A stretch of 38,527 bases of DNA. Source: Verrucomicrobiota bacterium. GTDB lineage: Bacteria; Verrucomicrobiota; Verrucomicrobiia; Verrucomicrobiales; Akkermansiaceae. The stretch is taken from NCBI GenBank assembly GCA_026397725.1, contig JAPLUI010000307.1:1-38527 (forward strand), written 5' to 3'. The notes beneath the pieces were generated by a model. The model saw only the letters and a list, made by a program, of their open reading frames with translations, was not told the DNA's origin and did no database searches. This document shows positions 1 to 7,851 of the stretch, one piece after another (within the stretch, counting starts at the first letter, position 1; every line of letters starts with the position of its first letter). Position numbers and translations under genes: made by a program.

Positions 1-159
1 CTGCGCCATCAGCAACCCCTCCAAAGGAAAGCTCGCGGACAGGGGGCCGGGCGGTAAAATGGGAGCATCCGTGATGCCTGTGGGAGGCCCAGGTGGACCC
101 GAGGGGAGGGAATCATCGGAATGAGTTAGAGACAGGGTTGAGATGGCCACCGAAAGCGA
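1..159 (+). other. Leader of the radC operon with a decayed start
   Basis: One frame is open from the window edge to a TGA at 122-124 (about 40 codons, glycine/proline-rich); I do not recognise it and it may be the tail of an upstream gene. A purine-rich ribosome-binding-like stretch lies at about 101-110. An ATG at 121 is in the same frame as the RadC ORF, but that frame is broken by TAG at 127-129 and TGA at 139-141. After the TGA the frame reads DGHRKRLRDRF, which matches the conserved N-terminus of short RadC proteins. The simplest reading is that the original start was ATG 121 and the leader has acquired stop codons. Confidence 0.4.
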
Positions 160-807
160 TTGCGGGATCGCTTTTCCAAATCTGGCATCTCCGCCTTTGC
201 ACCGCATGAGGTGGTTGAGTTGCTGCTCACGCTTGCAATCCCACGACGGGACGTCAAACCGTTGGCGAAAGCCATGATCGCCCGGTTCGGCTCATTGCGT
301 GCCATCGTTGATGCTCAGAGTGAGGATTTGCTCGCGGTCAAAGGAGTGACAGAAACCACCGTGTTTGCCCTAAAGTTCATGCGGTCCCTCATTCCCCTCT
401 ACCTTCAGTCCCCACTCACCCAGTCGTCTTTGACCGACACTCCGGAACTCCTTGAGCAACTGTGGCGGTCCCGTCTAGGGCACGAAAATCAGGAGGTGTT
501 TGAGATTGCTCATTTCGATGCGGGGTTGAGATTGCAGCATGATGGGATAGTCACGCATTCCAGAGGCTCACAGGATCAATCTGCTGTCTTTCCAGACGAG
601 GTCATCAAGCAGGCTCTGAAACTGAATGCATATGCCATTGCTTTTGCCCACAATCACCCGAGTGGAGACCCAACCCCATCAGATCAAGACAAGTTACTAA
701 CAAGACAGCTTGTCCTGGCGGCGACTACCGTGAATATCAAGGTTATCGACCACCTGATTATCAGTCGCGATAGGTGCTTGAGCTTCAGAAAGGAGGGACT
801 GTTATGA
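160..807 (+). CDS. radC: RadC-family JAB/MPN (JAMM) domain protein
   Basis: RadC-like protein of 215 residues from a TTG start. An N-terminal helix-hairpin-helix region (about residues 10-75) precedes a JAB/MPN domain with the full JAMM zinc motif HNHPSGDPTPSDQD near residues 164-177. The family is a putative metal-dependent hydrolase of unknown in vivo reaction and is common on islands and near defence genes. TTG is a fallback start: the six codons before it still encode conserved family residues, and the likely ancestral ATG at 121 is cut off by two in-frame stops. Its TGA overlaps the ATG of the helicase gene (ATGA at 804-807), which indicates an operon with translational coupling. The family call is firm; whether this copy is functional is doubtful. 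Confidence 0.85.
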   Translation: MRDRFSKSGISAFAPHEVVELLLTLAIPRRDVKPLAKAMIARFGSLRAIVDAQSEDLLAVKGVTETTVFALKFMRSLIPLYLQSPLTQSSLTDTPELLEQLWRSRLGHENQEVFEIAHFDAGLRLQHDGIVTHSRGSQDQSAVFPDEVIKQALKLNAYAIAFAHNHPSGDPTPSDQDKLLTRQLVLAATTVNIKVIDHLIISRDRCLSFRKEGLL

Positions 808-1883
808 AAATTGCTTCGGTAATCGATGCGAATTTCCCGACCCTCAACCCTGAACAACGGACCATCGTTGAGACGACCGAAGGCCCTCTTCTGATCATTG
901 CCGGCCCAGGATCTGGAAAAACCTTCAGTCTTGTACTTCGAACGCTGAATATTCTGTGCCTCGAGAAAGCCAAGCCTTCGGAGATCGTCGTATGCACTTT
1001 CACTGAAAAGGCCGCTCTTGAACTGAGGGACCGGATCCAATCCGCCGCCGCGAAGGTGGGATATGCGGGCGATCTCTCCGACTTGCGGGTTGGCACGATC
1101 CATAGAATATGCCATCGAATTCTAATCCAGTACCGGCACCACACCGAGCTAGGGAACAGTTTTCAGGTTCTCGACGAGTTGACCCAACAACTTTTTCTTT
1201 TCGAACAATTCAAACTGGTCTTTGGTGAACCGATCAATGGTTTATTTCTGGGCAAGTGGACTACCAAATGGACCGCAATCGAAGGGATCATCGCTTTCTT
1301 CAACAAGATCACCGAGGAACGGCTTGATCCTGCCGACCTCATTAACTCGCCGAATGAATTCCTTTCGGCACTAGGTTCCGCTTACAAGCGTTATCGGCAG
1401 GCACAGTTTGACCATAACAGGATAGACTTTGCCGTGATCCAGGCTCTGGCTTTTGACATAATTTCCGACACGAACGTGGGAAGAAAGGTTTGCTCAGGCG
1501 TACGCTATCTGATGGTCGATGAATACCAGGAAACAAACTATATCCAGGAGCAAATCCTCCTGACCCTAGGCGCTACATCAAAAAACGTCTGTGTGGTGGG
1601 TGACGAAGACCAAAGTCTCTATCGGTTTCGGGGAGCGACCGTCCGCAATATCCTGGAGTTTCCGCGCCATTTCCCCGAATGCGCCCGAGTCCCTCTGACT
1701 ACCAACTATCGATCACACAAGGCGATCATCGCAGCCTATGACCGGTGGATGGCCTCGGCTGACTGGTCAGGGCCGGGGACAACGCAGTTCCGGTTCGATA
1801 AATCAATTCATCCTTTCGAACCCGAGTCGCACCCGGACTACGCGGCCGTTCTCAGTATCTGGACCCAGTCCAACTCCGACTAA
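804..1883 (+). CDS. UvrD/AddA-type superfamily 1 helicase, N-terminal part (gene interrupted by TAA)
   Basis: N-terminal part (359 residues) of an SF1 UvrD/PcrA/AddA-like DNA helicase. Visible motifs: Walker A GPGSGKT with K39, motif Ia CTFTEKAA, Walker B/motif II VDEYQETN, motif III VVGDEDQSLYRFRGA and motif IV NYRS. The ATG at 804 is chosen because an AAGGAGGG ribosome-binding site lies 7-8 bases upstream and the start overlaps the radC stop. The frame ends at a TAA (1881-1883). The same frame then continues directly into the rest of the helicase at 1884 with family-like sequence (AGRFASLVG), so this is one gene of about 953 codons carrying a single nonsense codon. A GAA to TAA change would explain it. 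Alone, this half lacks motifs V and VI and should not be an active helicase. Confidence 0.85.
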   Translation: MKIASVIDANFPTLNPEQRTIVETTEGPLLIIAGPGSGKTFSLVLRTLNILCLEKAKPSEIVVCTFTEKAALELRDRIQSAAAKVGYAGDLSDLRVGTIHRICHRILIQYRHHTELGNSFQVLDELTQQLFLFEQFKLVFGEPINGLFLGKWTTKWTAIEGIIAFFNKITEERLDPADLINSPNEFLSALGSAYKRYRQAQFDHNRIDFAVIQALAFDIISDTNVGRKVCSGVRYLMVDEYQETNYIQEQILLTLGATSKNVCVVGDEDQSLYRFRGATVRNILEFPRHFPECARVPLTTNYRSHKAIIAAYDRWMASADWSGPGTTQFRFDKSIHPFEPESHPDYAAVLSIWTQSNSD

Positions 1884-1913
1884 GCCGGGCGTTTCGCCTC
1901 GCTGGTCGGCTCT

Positions 1914-3665
1914 TTGAAAGCGAACGAAATCATTCAGGACTATTCCCAAGTGGCCCTGCTGCTTCACAGCGTACAGAGTCAACACAGTGGCCGCTACATG
2001 GATGCTCTCCAACGTCTTGGGATTCCCTCGTACTGTCCTAGAGCGCGGGAATTTTTCGACAATGACGAAGTTATTTGGATGATGGCTTGCCTGGCGCTCG
2101 TGTTCGGGTGGCACGGACAGGGGCGAGGAGAAATCCAAGGACCAGCCATCAGTGCTTTCGCCAATTATGTGGATAGAGCCTTTGTATCACTCGCCACCAA
2201 GGCTGGTAAAGGTTCTCCTTTGAGCACGCAGTTGCAGGATTGGGTCAAAAGCATTCATGCCCTGCAGGAAGGTGAATCCCTCGACTTGAGGATTCCGGAC
2301 TTTTTCTATCGACTGCTTGCCTTCGAGCCCTTTGCGTCGGCTCTTCGCGATGAAAACCGGGCCCGAAGCCTCGCCATTCTCTCTCAACTTCTCAATACCT
2401 TCCAGAGCTACTATCACTACACGGTCATTACCCACAAGAATCGCGAGTGGGTGCGTCGGCACCTGTTTAATAGCTTCTTCCGGCTCCTGCACGAGAGTGG
2501 GCTGAATGACTATGAGGACCCCGACCAACCCCTACCCAAGGGACATGTCCAGATACTAACAATCCATCAATCAAAAGGCTTGGAGTTTCCCGTCGTCGTC
2601 GTTGGCAGTTTGGATGTGAATCTTAGAACGGCTAAGCAAGTGGACTTGCTTCTCAGTCCATACTATCATCGGGCGGTCCTCGAACCAGCCAATCGCATCA
2701 CCGGCTTCGACCGAATGCGTCTGCATTACGTGGCCTTCTCGCGTGCGGCAAAACTGCTGGTCCTCACCTGCAACTCGCAACCCAAGGATTACTTTCGCGA
2801 AATTTGGGAGGGTTTGCCACAATGGCCGCATGTTCAGCGGGATCTGCTCGCTGCCCAGAAGTTCGATCCCAAGGAGCGTCACCCCGTCAAAAAACGATAC
2901 TCCTTCACTGGTGACCTTAGGGTCTATGAAACCTGCCCGCGCCAATACCAGTACTACCGCCACTATGATTTCACTCCTTCCCGGTCCGCAGTCATCTTCT
3001 TTGGTCTGCTTGTCCACCAGACCATCGAGGAAATCCACCGCTTGGTCCTCGATGGCGAATTGGACAGGATCGACGACAGCCGGATCAGTGATCTGTTTGA
3101 GAAAACATTTCGCTTCCTCTGCCTCAGTGACGTCCGCCCCATCGGTCCCGCTGCCAAGGACAACGCTCTGTCACAGGTCCTTAACTACTTTCATCAAAAC
3201 CAGGACGCCATGAGCCGTGTTAAGGAAACCGAAGTCGACGTTTCGCTGGAAAAGGACGGCTACATTCTCACGGGCAAGGTGGATCTCCTCATGGGTGACG
3301 ATGGTAAGCTGGAGCTATTGGACTTCAAGACCTCCGAACGACCGGATCCCAGCGACCCCATCATTGAAGTTTACGAAAAACAGCTTTGCACTTACGCCCA
3401 CATTCTGGAGAGCCGATACGGCAAACGCCCGGAGCGACTCCTCCTTTACTGGACCGCCGAAGGGAATAGGTCCGATGCCATCATGCAGTTCGCTTATTCA
3501 CCAAGTCAGGTTGACGCGGCGGGAAGTGATTTTGATGAAGTAGTCGCAAAAATCCAGAACCGCGATTTCAATATCGTTCATGTTCCTGCCCGCAAGGTCT
3601 GCAAGGAATGCGACCTCAAGGGCCTCTGCGCGTCCGAAAAACTCATAAAACCTTTCCCAAATTAA
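1914..3665 (+). CDS. UvrD/AddA-type helicase C-terminal part with Fe-S PD-(D/E)XK nuclease domain
   Basis: Continuation, in the same frame, of the helicase that starts at 804. The coordinate is the first possible start after the TAA (TTG), but homologous sequence begins at 1884. Helicase motif V (TIHQSKGLEFPVVV) and motif VI (LHYVAFSRA) lie in the first half. The C-terminal 270 or so residues look like a RecB/AddB/Cas4-type nuclease: a first cysteine in YETCPRQY, the acidic core GKVDLLMGD and LLDFKT (D and D-x-K), and a terminal cysteine trio in CKECDLKGLC that together would bind a 4Fe-4S cluster. The full gene would therefore code for a helicase-nuclease similar in plan to AddA/AddB proteins. 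It ends three bases before the ATPase gene. Confidence 0.85.
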   Translation: MKANEIIQDYSQVALLLHSVQSQHSGRYMDALQRLGIPSYCPRAREFFDNDEVIWMMACLALVFGWHGQGRGEIQGPAISAFANYVDRAFVSLATKAGKGSPLSTQLQDWVKSIHALQEGESLDLRIPDFFYRLLAFEPFASALRDENRARSLAILSQLLNTFQSYYHYTVITHKNREWVRRHLFNSFFRLLHESGLNDYEDPDQPLPKGHVQILTIHQSKGLEFPVVVVGSLDVNLRTAKQVDLLLSPYYHRAVLEPANRITGFDRMRLHYVAFSRAAKLLVLTCNSQPKDYFREIWEGLPQWPHVQRDLLAAQKFDPKERHPVKKRYSFTGDLRVYETCPRQYQYYRHYDFTPSRSAVIFFGLLVHQTIEEIHRLVLDGELDRIDDSRISDLFEKTFRFLCLSDVRPIGPAAKDNALSQVLNYFHQNQDAMSRVKETEVDVSLEKDGYILTGKVDLLMGDDGKLELLDFKTSERPDPSDPIIEVYEKQLCTYAHILESRYGKRPERLLLYWTAEGNRSDAIMQFAYSPSQVDAAGSDFDEVVAKIQNRDFNIVHVPARKVCKECDLKGLCASEKLIKPFPN

Positions 3666-3667
3666 AT

Positions 3668-4756
3668 ATGCCAGTTCCCTACGAAAGTATCCGACAAGAC
3701 AATATCCGCCGATACGGAGAAGACATAGGGCGCATCGGTCCGATGTTACTAGCACACCGCTATGATAATCGCGCCCACTTTATCTTCGAACTACTCCAAA
3801 ACGCGGAGGATGCCCTGCGGCGGCGGACTAATACCAATCATCCCGATCCTGTTAGCTTCCTTCTCTGTCCTGATGCGCTGACCTTTTCCCATTTCGGTCA
3901 CCCATTCACTGAGGAAAATGTCCGCTTCATCTGTGGCATTGGCGAAAGCACGGAAGCCCACGCCGTCACCGACATCGGGCGCTTCGGCATTGGCTTCAAA
4001 TCGGTATACGCCTTCACTGACTCACCCGAAATCCACTCTGGGGAAGAACACTTTGCTATCGATTCCTTTGTTTGGCCCAGAGCCGTACCACAGGCAACCA
4101 CCGCCGAAGGTGAAACCGTATTTCACTTTCCCTTCCGCAATGGCGATGACTCCGCTCATGCCGACATTGCCGCTGGCTTGGAGGGGCTCGGACTATCCAC
4201 ACTACTTTTCCTAAGGCAGATCGACCATATCGATTGGAAGGTTCAGGGAGGAAAAAGCGGATCATTTATTCGGGACACCAAGAATCTCGGAGGTCATGTG
4301 CGCCAGGTCACGCTTATGGGCCAAATGCATGGCCAGTCTGAAGTGAAGGAAGAGACCTATCTCGTCTTTGAGCGACCGGTCTCCCACAAAGAGAAGCCCG
4401 CTGGTCAGGTCGAAATAGCTTTCCGATTAGATGTGACGCAACCGACCCGCGTATTAACAATTGATGATGCAACCCTTTCTGTGTTCTTCCCCACAATTGT
4501 TTCCATCGGATTCGGCGCCATTCTGCAAGGGCCTTATCGAACAACGCCTAGTCGGGATAATATTCCTCGGGATGATTCCTGGAACCAGCACCTCGTTGCG
4601 GAAACCGCCATTCTGCTTGATGAGGCACTTACGCGCCTCAAAGAAGTGGGACTGCTCGACGTGAGCGCCTTGGAAGCCCTTCCCATCCGGAAATCAGCCT
4701 TCCCTGAAGGGAGCTTGTTTCGCCCACTATTTGTCGCGACCGCTGAAGCATTTTGA
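3668..4756 (+). CDS. Sacsin-type HSP90-like (GHKL) ATPase, truncated
   Basis: The N-terminal region matches the sacsin N-terminal ATPase-like fold: FELLQNAEDA (helix with the Mg-binding Asn), IGRFGIGFKSVYAF (G-rich ATP lid) and PSRDNIPRDDSWN further on. These large proteins usually run well over 700 residues and often end in a DUF3883 or nuclease-like domain; several act in defence loci. This frame stops after 362 residues at a TGA (4754-4756). Family-like sequence continues in frame after the stop and is then lost at a junction near 4865. The ATG at 3668 is preferred over an ATG at 3608 that lies inside the helicase gene, because family similarity begins at MPVPYES and the spacing to the helicase stop is three bases. 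Confidence 0.8.
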   Translation: MPVPYESIRQDNIRRYGEDIGRIGPMLLAHRYDNRAHFIFELLQNAEDALRRRTNTNHPDPVSFLLCPDALTFSHFGHPFTEENVRFICGIGESTEAHAVTDIGRFGIGFKSVYAFTDSPEIHSGEEHFAIDSFVWPRAVPQATTAEGETVFHFPFRNGDDSAHADIAAGLEGLGLSTLLFLRQIDHIDWKVQGGKSGSFIRDTKNLGGHVRQVTLMGQMHGQSEVKEETYLVFERPVSHKEKPAGQVEIAFRLDVTQPTRVLTIDDATLSVFFPTIVSIGFGAILQGPYRTTPSRDNIPRDDSWNQHLVAETAILLDEALTRLKEVGLLDVSALEALPIRKSAFPEGSLFRPLFVATAEAF

Positions 4757-4866
4757 GTTCGAGGCCTCATTCCTTGCAGCGGCGGCACTCATCAACCTGC
4801 TTACCTAGCGCGCCTCGGCAGAACCAAGGAAGTCCGTGACCTCTTGTCGCCAGATCAACTGGGCAA
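4757..4866 (+). pseudogene. Remnant of the sacsin-type ATPase after a premature TGA
   Basis: Directly after the TGA at 4754-4756 the same frame reads VRGLIPCSGGTHQPAYLARL followed by GRTKEVRDLLSPDQLG. This is the kind of segment found downstream of the ATPase region in sacsin-type proteins. Similarity ends around 4865, and the sequence then becomes the start of the next gene in another frame. The ATPase gene therefore has both a nonsense codon and a 3' deletion. Confidence 0.6.
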
Positions 4867-4875
4867 AGCTACCTA

Positions 4876-5709
4876 TTGGCGCTGGAACAGGGAACTCCCG
4901 AATCCGCTACACCCGGCGAATACGAGAAGCACGCGGACACACTGCGAACCCAGGCCGGGGAGCCCGTCGTGCTGGTCCTGCCCGCGCTGCCCTGCTACGT
5001 CCGCAACCGCATGGTCCGCTGTGGGCTTCCGTTCATTGTTCCCGGCAGCCAGATCTTCATTCCCACTGCCTTGATCGACCTGCGCGAGCGCTTCCGCCAG
5101 CCCAAGCCCAAGGCCGGCAAACCCCTCACGCCAGCCGGCCAATGCGTGCTGCTCTACCACCTCCAGCGCCAACCGCTGGAAAACATGCCGCTGCGGGAAA
5201 TCGCGGCAAGGATCGGCTACTCGCCCGTCATGCTCACCAAGGTCAAGGCCGAGCTGCTCGCGGCGGAGCTGTGCGATCCCAAGCGCATCGGACGCTCCGT
5301 AGCGCTGCAATTCACAACCGAAGGCCGCCAGCTCTGGGACGCCGCCCGCCCCTTGCTTTCCTCGCCAGTCGCGAAGACCGTCTGGCTTCAGGGGGAAACA
5401 CCCGGGCACCCCGCGCTTCAGGCGGGCCTCACCGCCCTCAGCCGCCGCACCATGATCGCGGATGACCGGCTGCCCACCTTCGCGCTCCTGTCGGATGTGT
5501 TTCAGGCCAATCTCGAACGCGGCATTTTCCGCGGCAGCCCCGGCCCGGAGGACGCGGATCTGAAAATGGAAGTATGGGCCTACAATCCCCAACTTTTCGC
5601 CGATAACGGATCCGTCGATCCGCTGTCCCTCTTCCTCAGCCTGCACAACTTCCCGGACGAGCGAGTCCAGCAGCAACTCGAACTCCTCATCAACGAATTC
5701 CCATGGTGA
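4876..5709 (+). CDS. Winged-helix-type partner (putative antitoxin) of an AbiEii-family toxin
   Basis: A 277-residue protein whose middle (about residues 80-165) looks like a MarR-type winged helix: PLREIAARIGYSPVMLTKVKAEL is the helix-turn-helix, followed by a wing-like GRSVALQFTTEGRQLW. I recall similar proteins directly upstream of AbiEii/AbiGii-family nucleotidyltransferase toxins, and the next ORF is such a toxin start, overlapping this gene by ATGGTGA. I infer an antitoxin or autoregulator role. The TTG start sits only about ten bases past the ATPase junction, so the true N-terminus may have been lost. The C-terminal half has no motif I can name. The toxin it would neutralise is deleted, leaving it an orphan. 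Confidence 0.6.
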   Translation: MALEQGTPESATPGEYEKHADTLRTQAGEPVVLVLPALPCYVRNRMVRCGLPFIVPGSQIFIPTALIDLRERFRQPKPKAGKPLTPAGQCVLLYHLQRQPLENMPLREIAARIGYSPVMLTKVKAELLAAELCDPKRIGRSVALQFTTEGRQLWDAARPLLSSPVAKTVWLQGETPGHPALQAGLTALSRRTMIADDRLPTFALLSDVFQANLERGIFRGSPGPEDADLKMEVWAYNPQLFADNGSVDPLSLFLSLHNFPDERVQQQLELLINEFPW

Positions 5710-5822
5710 GAGGTCTCGAAATCTTCTGCGAACGCTTCTGCCGCTTTGAAGGCGCCTTCATCCTTATCGGCGGGGCCGCTTGCGACCAGTGGTTCACCGA
5801 CATCCGCCAGACCAGCCGATGA
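5703..5822 (+). pseudogene. 5' fragment of an AbiEii-family nucleotidyltransferase toxin
   Basis: Reads MVRGLEIFCERFCRFEGAFI followed by LIGGAACDQWF, then stops after 39 codons. The GGAA block resembles the GG(S/A) strand of nucleotidyltransferase-fold AbiEii toxins, which should be followed within about 15 residues by a D-x-D metal site and a further 250 or so residues. Those are absent. Its ATG overlaps the stop of the preceding gene, as in coupled toxin-antitoxin pairs. The fragment is too short to be catalytic. Confidence 0.6.
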
Positions 5823-5851
5823 CGCCTATGATTCCGACTCCTGGTCCGGCA

Positions 5852-6079
5852 TTAGCCAGGAGAACTGCGGGGATCATTACCGTGAGAGTCCCGGTCTCGA
5901 ATCCGGCCATCAGGACGATGAATGAAGAGTTCTCCACCCTCCCTTTTCGAGACCGGACGTGCTCGGTCAATCGCGCCGCCTTGGGTGGGCGCGAGTCCGG
6001 AGACTCGCTCGGAGCCATCACGTCTCCAAGCCCATTGATCGCCGTGTTTCACGACGTGGATGTGTTTAGGATTAGCCAA
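5852..6079 (-). CDS. DUF2188 family small protein
   Basis: A 75-residue basic protein ending in GGELFIHRPDGRIRDRDSHG, the hallmark of DUF2188, with the family's HVVKHGDQWAW near the N-terminus and the usual end just after GNDP. The function of the family is unknown; its members are small stand-alone proteins spread across many bacteria. The start is uncertain: a TTG at 6079 gives a family-like length, while a longer ORF reaches 6244 without similarity. It runs opposite to its neighbours on the island. Confidence 0.6.
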   Translation of the reverse strand: MANPKHIHVVKHGDQWAWRRDGSERVSGLAPTQGGAIDRARPVSKREGGELFIHRPDGRIRDRDSHGNDPRSSPG

Positions 6080-6198
6080 AATTTGGTTTGAATAGCCGGT
6101 TTTGTCCTTGATGCTCCAGACCACCATGGCCATAAAGAACCCGTCTCCTATGACAAATTCCCGGAGCGCTCCCATCAAAACCGGAGCTGTTTTGGGAG

Positions 6199-6229
6199 AA
6201 TGGGCAGGTGTTCTCAGCACCTGCCCATT
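6199..6229 (+). terminator. Strong hairpin, probable intrinsic terminator
   Basis: A perfect 12-base-pair inverted repeat: AATGGGCAGGTG at 6199-6210 and CACCTGCCCATT at 6218-6229, with a 7-base loop and a short T-rich tail on the plus strand. It separates the broken AbiEii/DUF2188 area from the HigBA operon. The tail is short, so it may instead be a repeat element. Confidence 0.5.
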
Positions 6230-6344
6230 TTCTTGGAACGACAAAGCCTACCACATGCGACCGGATGCGACAAGCGGAAAGTTCCCAAAAACTTGAAGTT
6301 TTTTCTTTTCTTGAACAAAATGTGAATTACCCTCCGTTCAGCGA

Positions 6345-6632
6345 GTGACTATCGCAGGCCGCCAACTCATCGAGAAATTCATTCGCAAGCATGCGAACTC
6401 GAAGTCGTCGCTGTCTGCATGGCTCGAAGAAGCCGAGGAATCCGAATGGAAAAGCCCACAGGACATCAAGGATCGCTACCGGTCTGCGGACTTTCTTTCC
6501 GGAGACCGCGTCATCTTCGACATCGGCGGGAACAACTACCGCCTGATGGTCCTTGTGCGATACCGAAATGGAGTGCTTCTCATTCAGAAAATTGGCACCC
6601 ACGCCGAGTATTCCAAATGGAAGGTGACCTGA
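6345..6632 (+). CDS. higB: HigB-family toxin (type II toxin-antitoxin mRNA interferase)
   Basis: A 95-residue basic protein of the HigB toxin family (RelE-like fold). The central pattern WKSPQDIKDRYRSADFL, then RVIFDIGGNNYRL, and the terminal IGTHAEYSKW are typical. HigB toxins cleave mRNA in the ribosome. The start is GTG at 6345, giving the normal family length. The gene is followed after 19 bases by its HigA-type antitoxin, in the usual toxin-first order for higBA. No obvious damage is seen. Confidence 0.9.
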   Translation: MTIAGRQLIEKFIRKHANSKSSLSAWLEEAEESEWKSPQDIKDRYRSADFLSGDRVIFDIGGNNYRLMVLVRYRNGVLLIQKIGTHAEYSKWKVT

Positions 6633-6651
6633 TACCAACACAACCAACACC

Positions 6652-7851
6652 ATGAAACTGATCAAAACCTCCAAAGACCACGACGCTGCCCTCCAGCGCT
6701 TGGAGGAACTCATGCTTGCCGATCCCGCCCCGGGCACGGCTGACGATGAGGAACTGGAACTCCTCGCCTTCCTCATCGAGGACTATGAAAAGCGCACCAT
6801 CCGGCTTCCCGCCGCCACGCCTGCGGAAGCCATCCGGTTCCGCATGGAGCAGGCCGGACTGAAGCAACACGACCTTGTTCCTTTCATCGGATCAAAAGGC
6901 CGGGTATCCGAAGTGCTCTCCGGCCAGCGGGATCTCACCCTCGCCATGGTCCGGAAACTTCACGATGGGTTGGGCATTCCGCTCAAGTCCCTTGTCCAAG
7001 ATGGGCCTGCCGAACTGCCACCGCGTATCGAAACCGAGCGCTATCCGGTGAAGGAAATGTTCCTTCGCGGATTTTTCGCGGCTACCTTCGGCACCGAGTG
7101 GTCAAAGGTCAAAGACAGGGCCGAGGAGTTGCTCCAGCAATTCTTCAGCGGTCGTCAGGATGCACCAATCAGCGCTCTCAACCGACAGGCGACGAGCAAG
7201 AGGTCAAAGGTGGACGTAGACGCTATTCACGCCTGGCGTTGCCGCGTGCTCGATCTTGCGGGCTCCCTCAACCTGCCGAGCTACGACCCCGCTGTGCTCA
7301 GCAAGGCATTCATCCGGCAACTCACCGCCTTGAGTCAGCTTTCCGACGGGCCGCTGCGGGTTCGGCAACGGCTCATGGAGGTCGGAATCGCGCTCATCCT
7401 GGAGAAACAACTGCCGGGAACGCACCTCGATGGTGCCGCAATGTGGCACCCGAATGGTTTTCCAGTGATCTGTCTCACTCTCCGCTATGATCGGCTCGAC
7501 AATTTCTGGTTCACGCTTTTCCACGAATTGGGCCATGTGGTGAAACACCTGGGCACAAGCCCGGGCGAAAGCTTTCTCGACACGGACATCGACGCAGCTT
7601 CCGAAAACCAGATCGAGCGGGACGCTGATCAATTCGCGATGGATGCCTTCATCACAGAAGAAGAGTGGGATAGGCTTGGATCCCTTAGCCTGGCTGACGA
7701 GATCAGATCTGCCGCCAAACATCTTGCCATCGACCCGTCGATCATCGCCGGTCGCCTGCGCCGTGAGGCCGGCGATTACCGGAAGCACCGCACCCTTATC
7801 GGCCAAGGGAAGGTCAGGAAGCTCTTCTGGCCTCACGAAAGCACCAACTGA
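6652..7851 (+). CDS. higA: HigA-type antitoxin fused to an ImmA/IrrE-like metallopeptidase
   Basis: A 399-residue protein. Residues 1-120 match HigA antitoxins of the long COG5499 type, with the helix-turn-helix at about 63-118 (KQHDLVPFIGSKGRVSEVLS). After a linker, residues about 270-345 carry an ImmA/IrrE-like (COG2856) zinc peptidase: HELGH at H291-H295, and the downstream E322 in ERDADQFAMDAF as third metal ligand region. Normal HigA proteins have about 100-130 residues, so the fusion triples the length. By analogy with ImmA/IrrE, which cleave repressors, the peptidase could control HigA stability or release of HigB. That role is inference. Confidence 0.85.
   Translation: MKLIKTSKDHDAALQRLEELMLADPAPGTADDEELELLAFLIEDYEKRTIRLPAATPAEAIRFRMEQAGLKQHDLVPFIGSKGRVSEVLSGQRDLTLAMVRKLHDGLGIPLKSLVQDGPAELPPRIETERYPVKEMFLRGFFAATFGTEWSKVKDRAEELLQQFFSGRQDAPISALNRQATSKRSKVDVDAIHAWRCRVLDLAGSLNLPSYDPAVLSKAFIRQLTALSQLSDGPLRVRQRLMEVGIALILEKQLPGTHLDGAAMWHPNGFPVICLTLRYDRLDNFWFTLFHELGHVVKHLGTSPGESFLDTDIDAASENQIERDADQFAMDAFITEEEWDRLGSLSLADEIRSAAKHLAIDPSIIAGRLRREAGDYRKHRTLIGQGKVRKLFWPHESTN

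Noticed and set aside
804..3665. Helicase halves as two separate genes
   Set aside because: The halves share one frame, motifs V and VI are only in the second, and family-like sequence fills the space after the TAA, so a single interrupted gene is simpler.
121..4866. Stop codon reassignment as cause of the in-frame stops
   Set aside because: TAG, TGA and TAA are all involved, while core genes of the window end normally at these codons.
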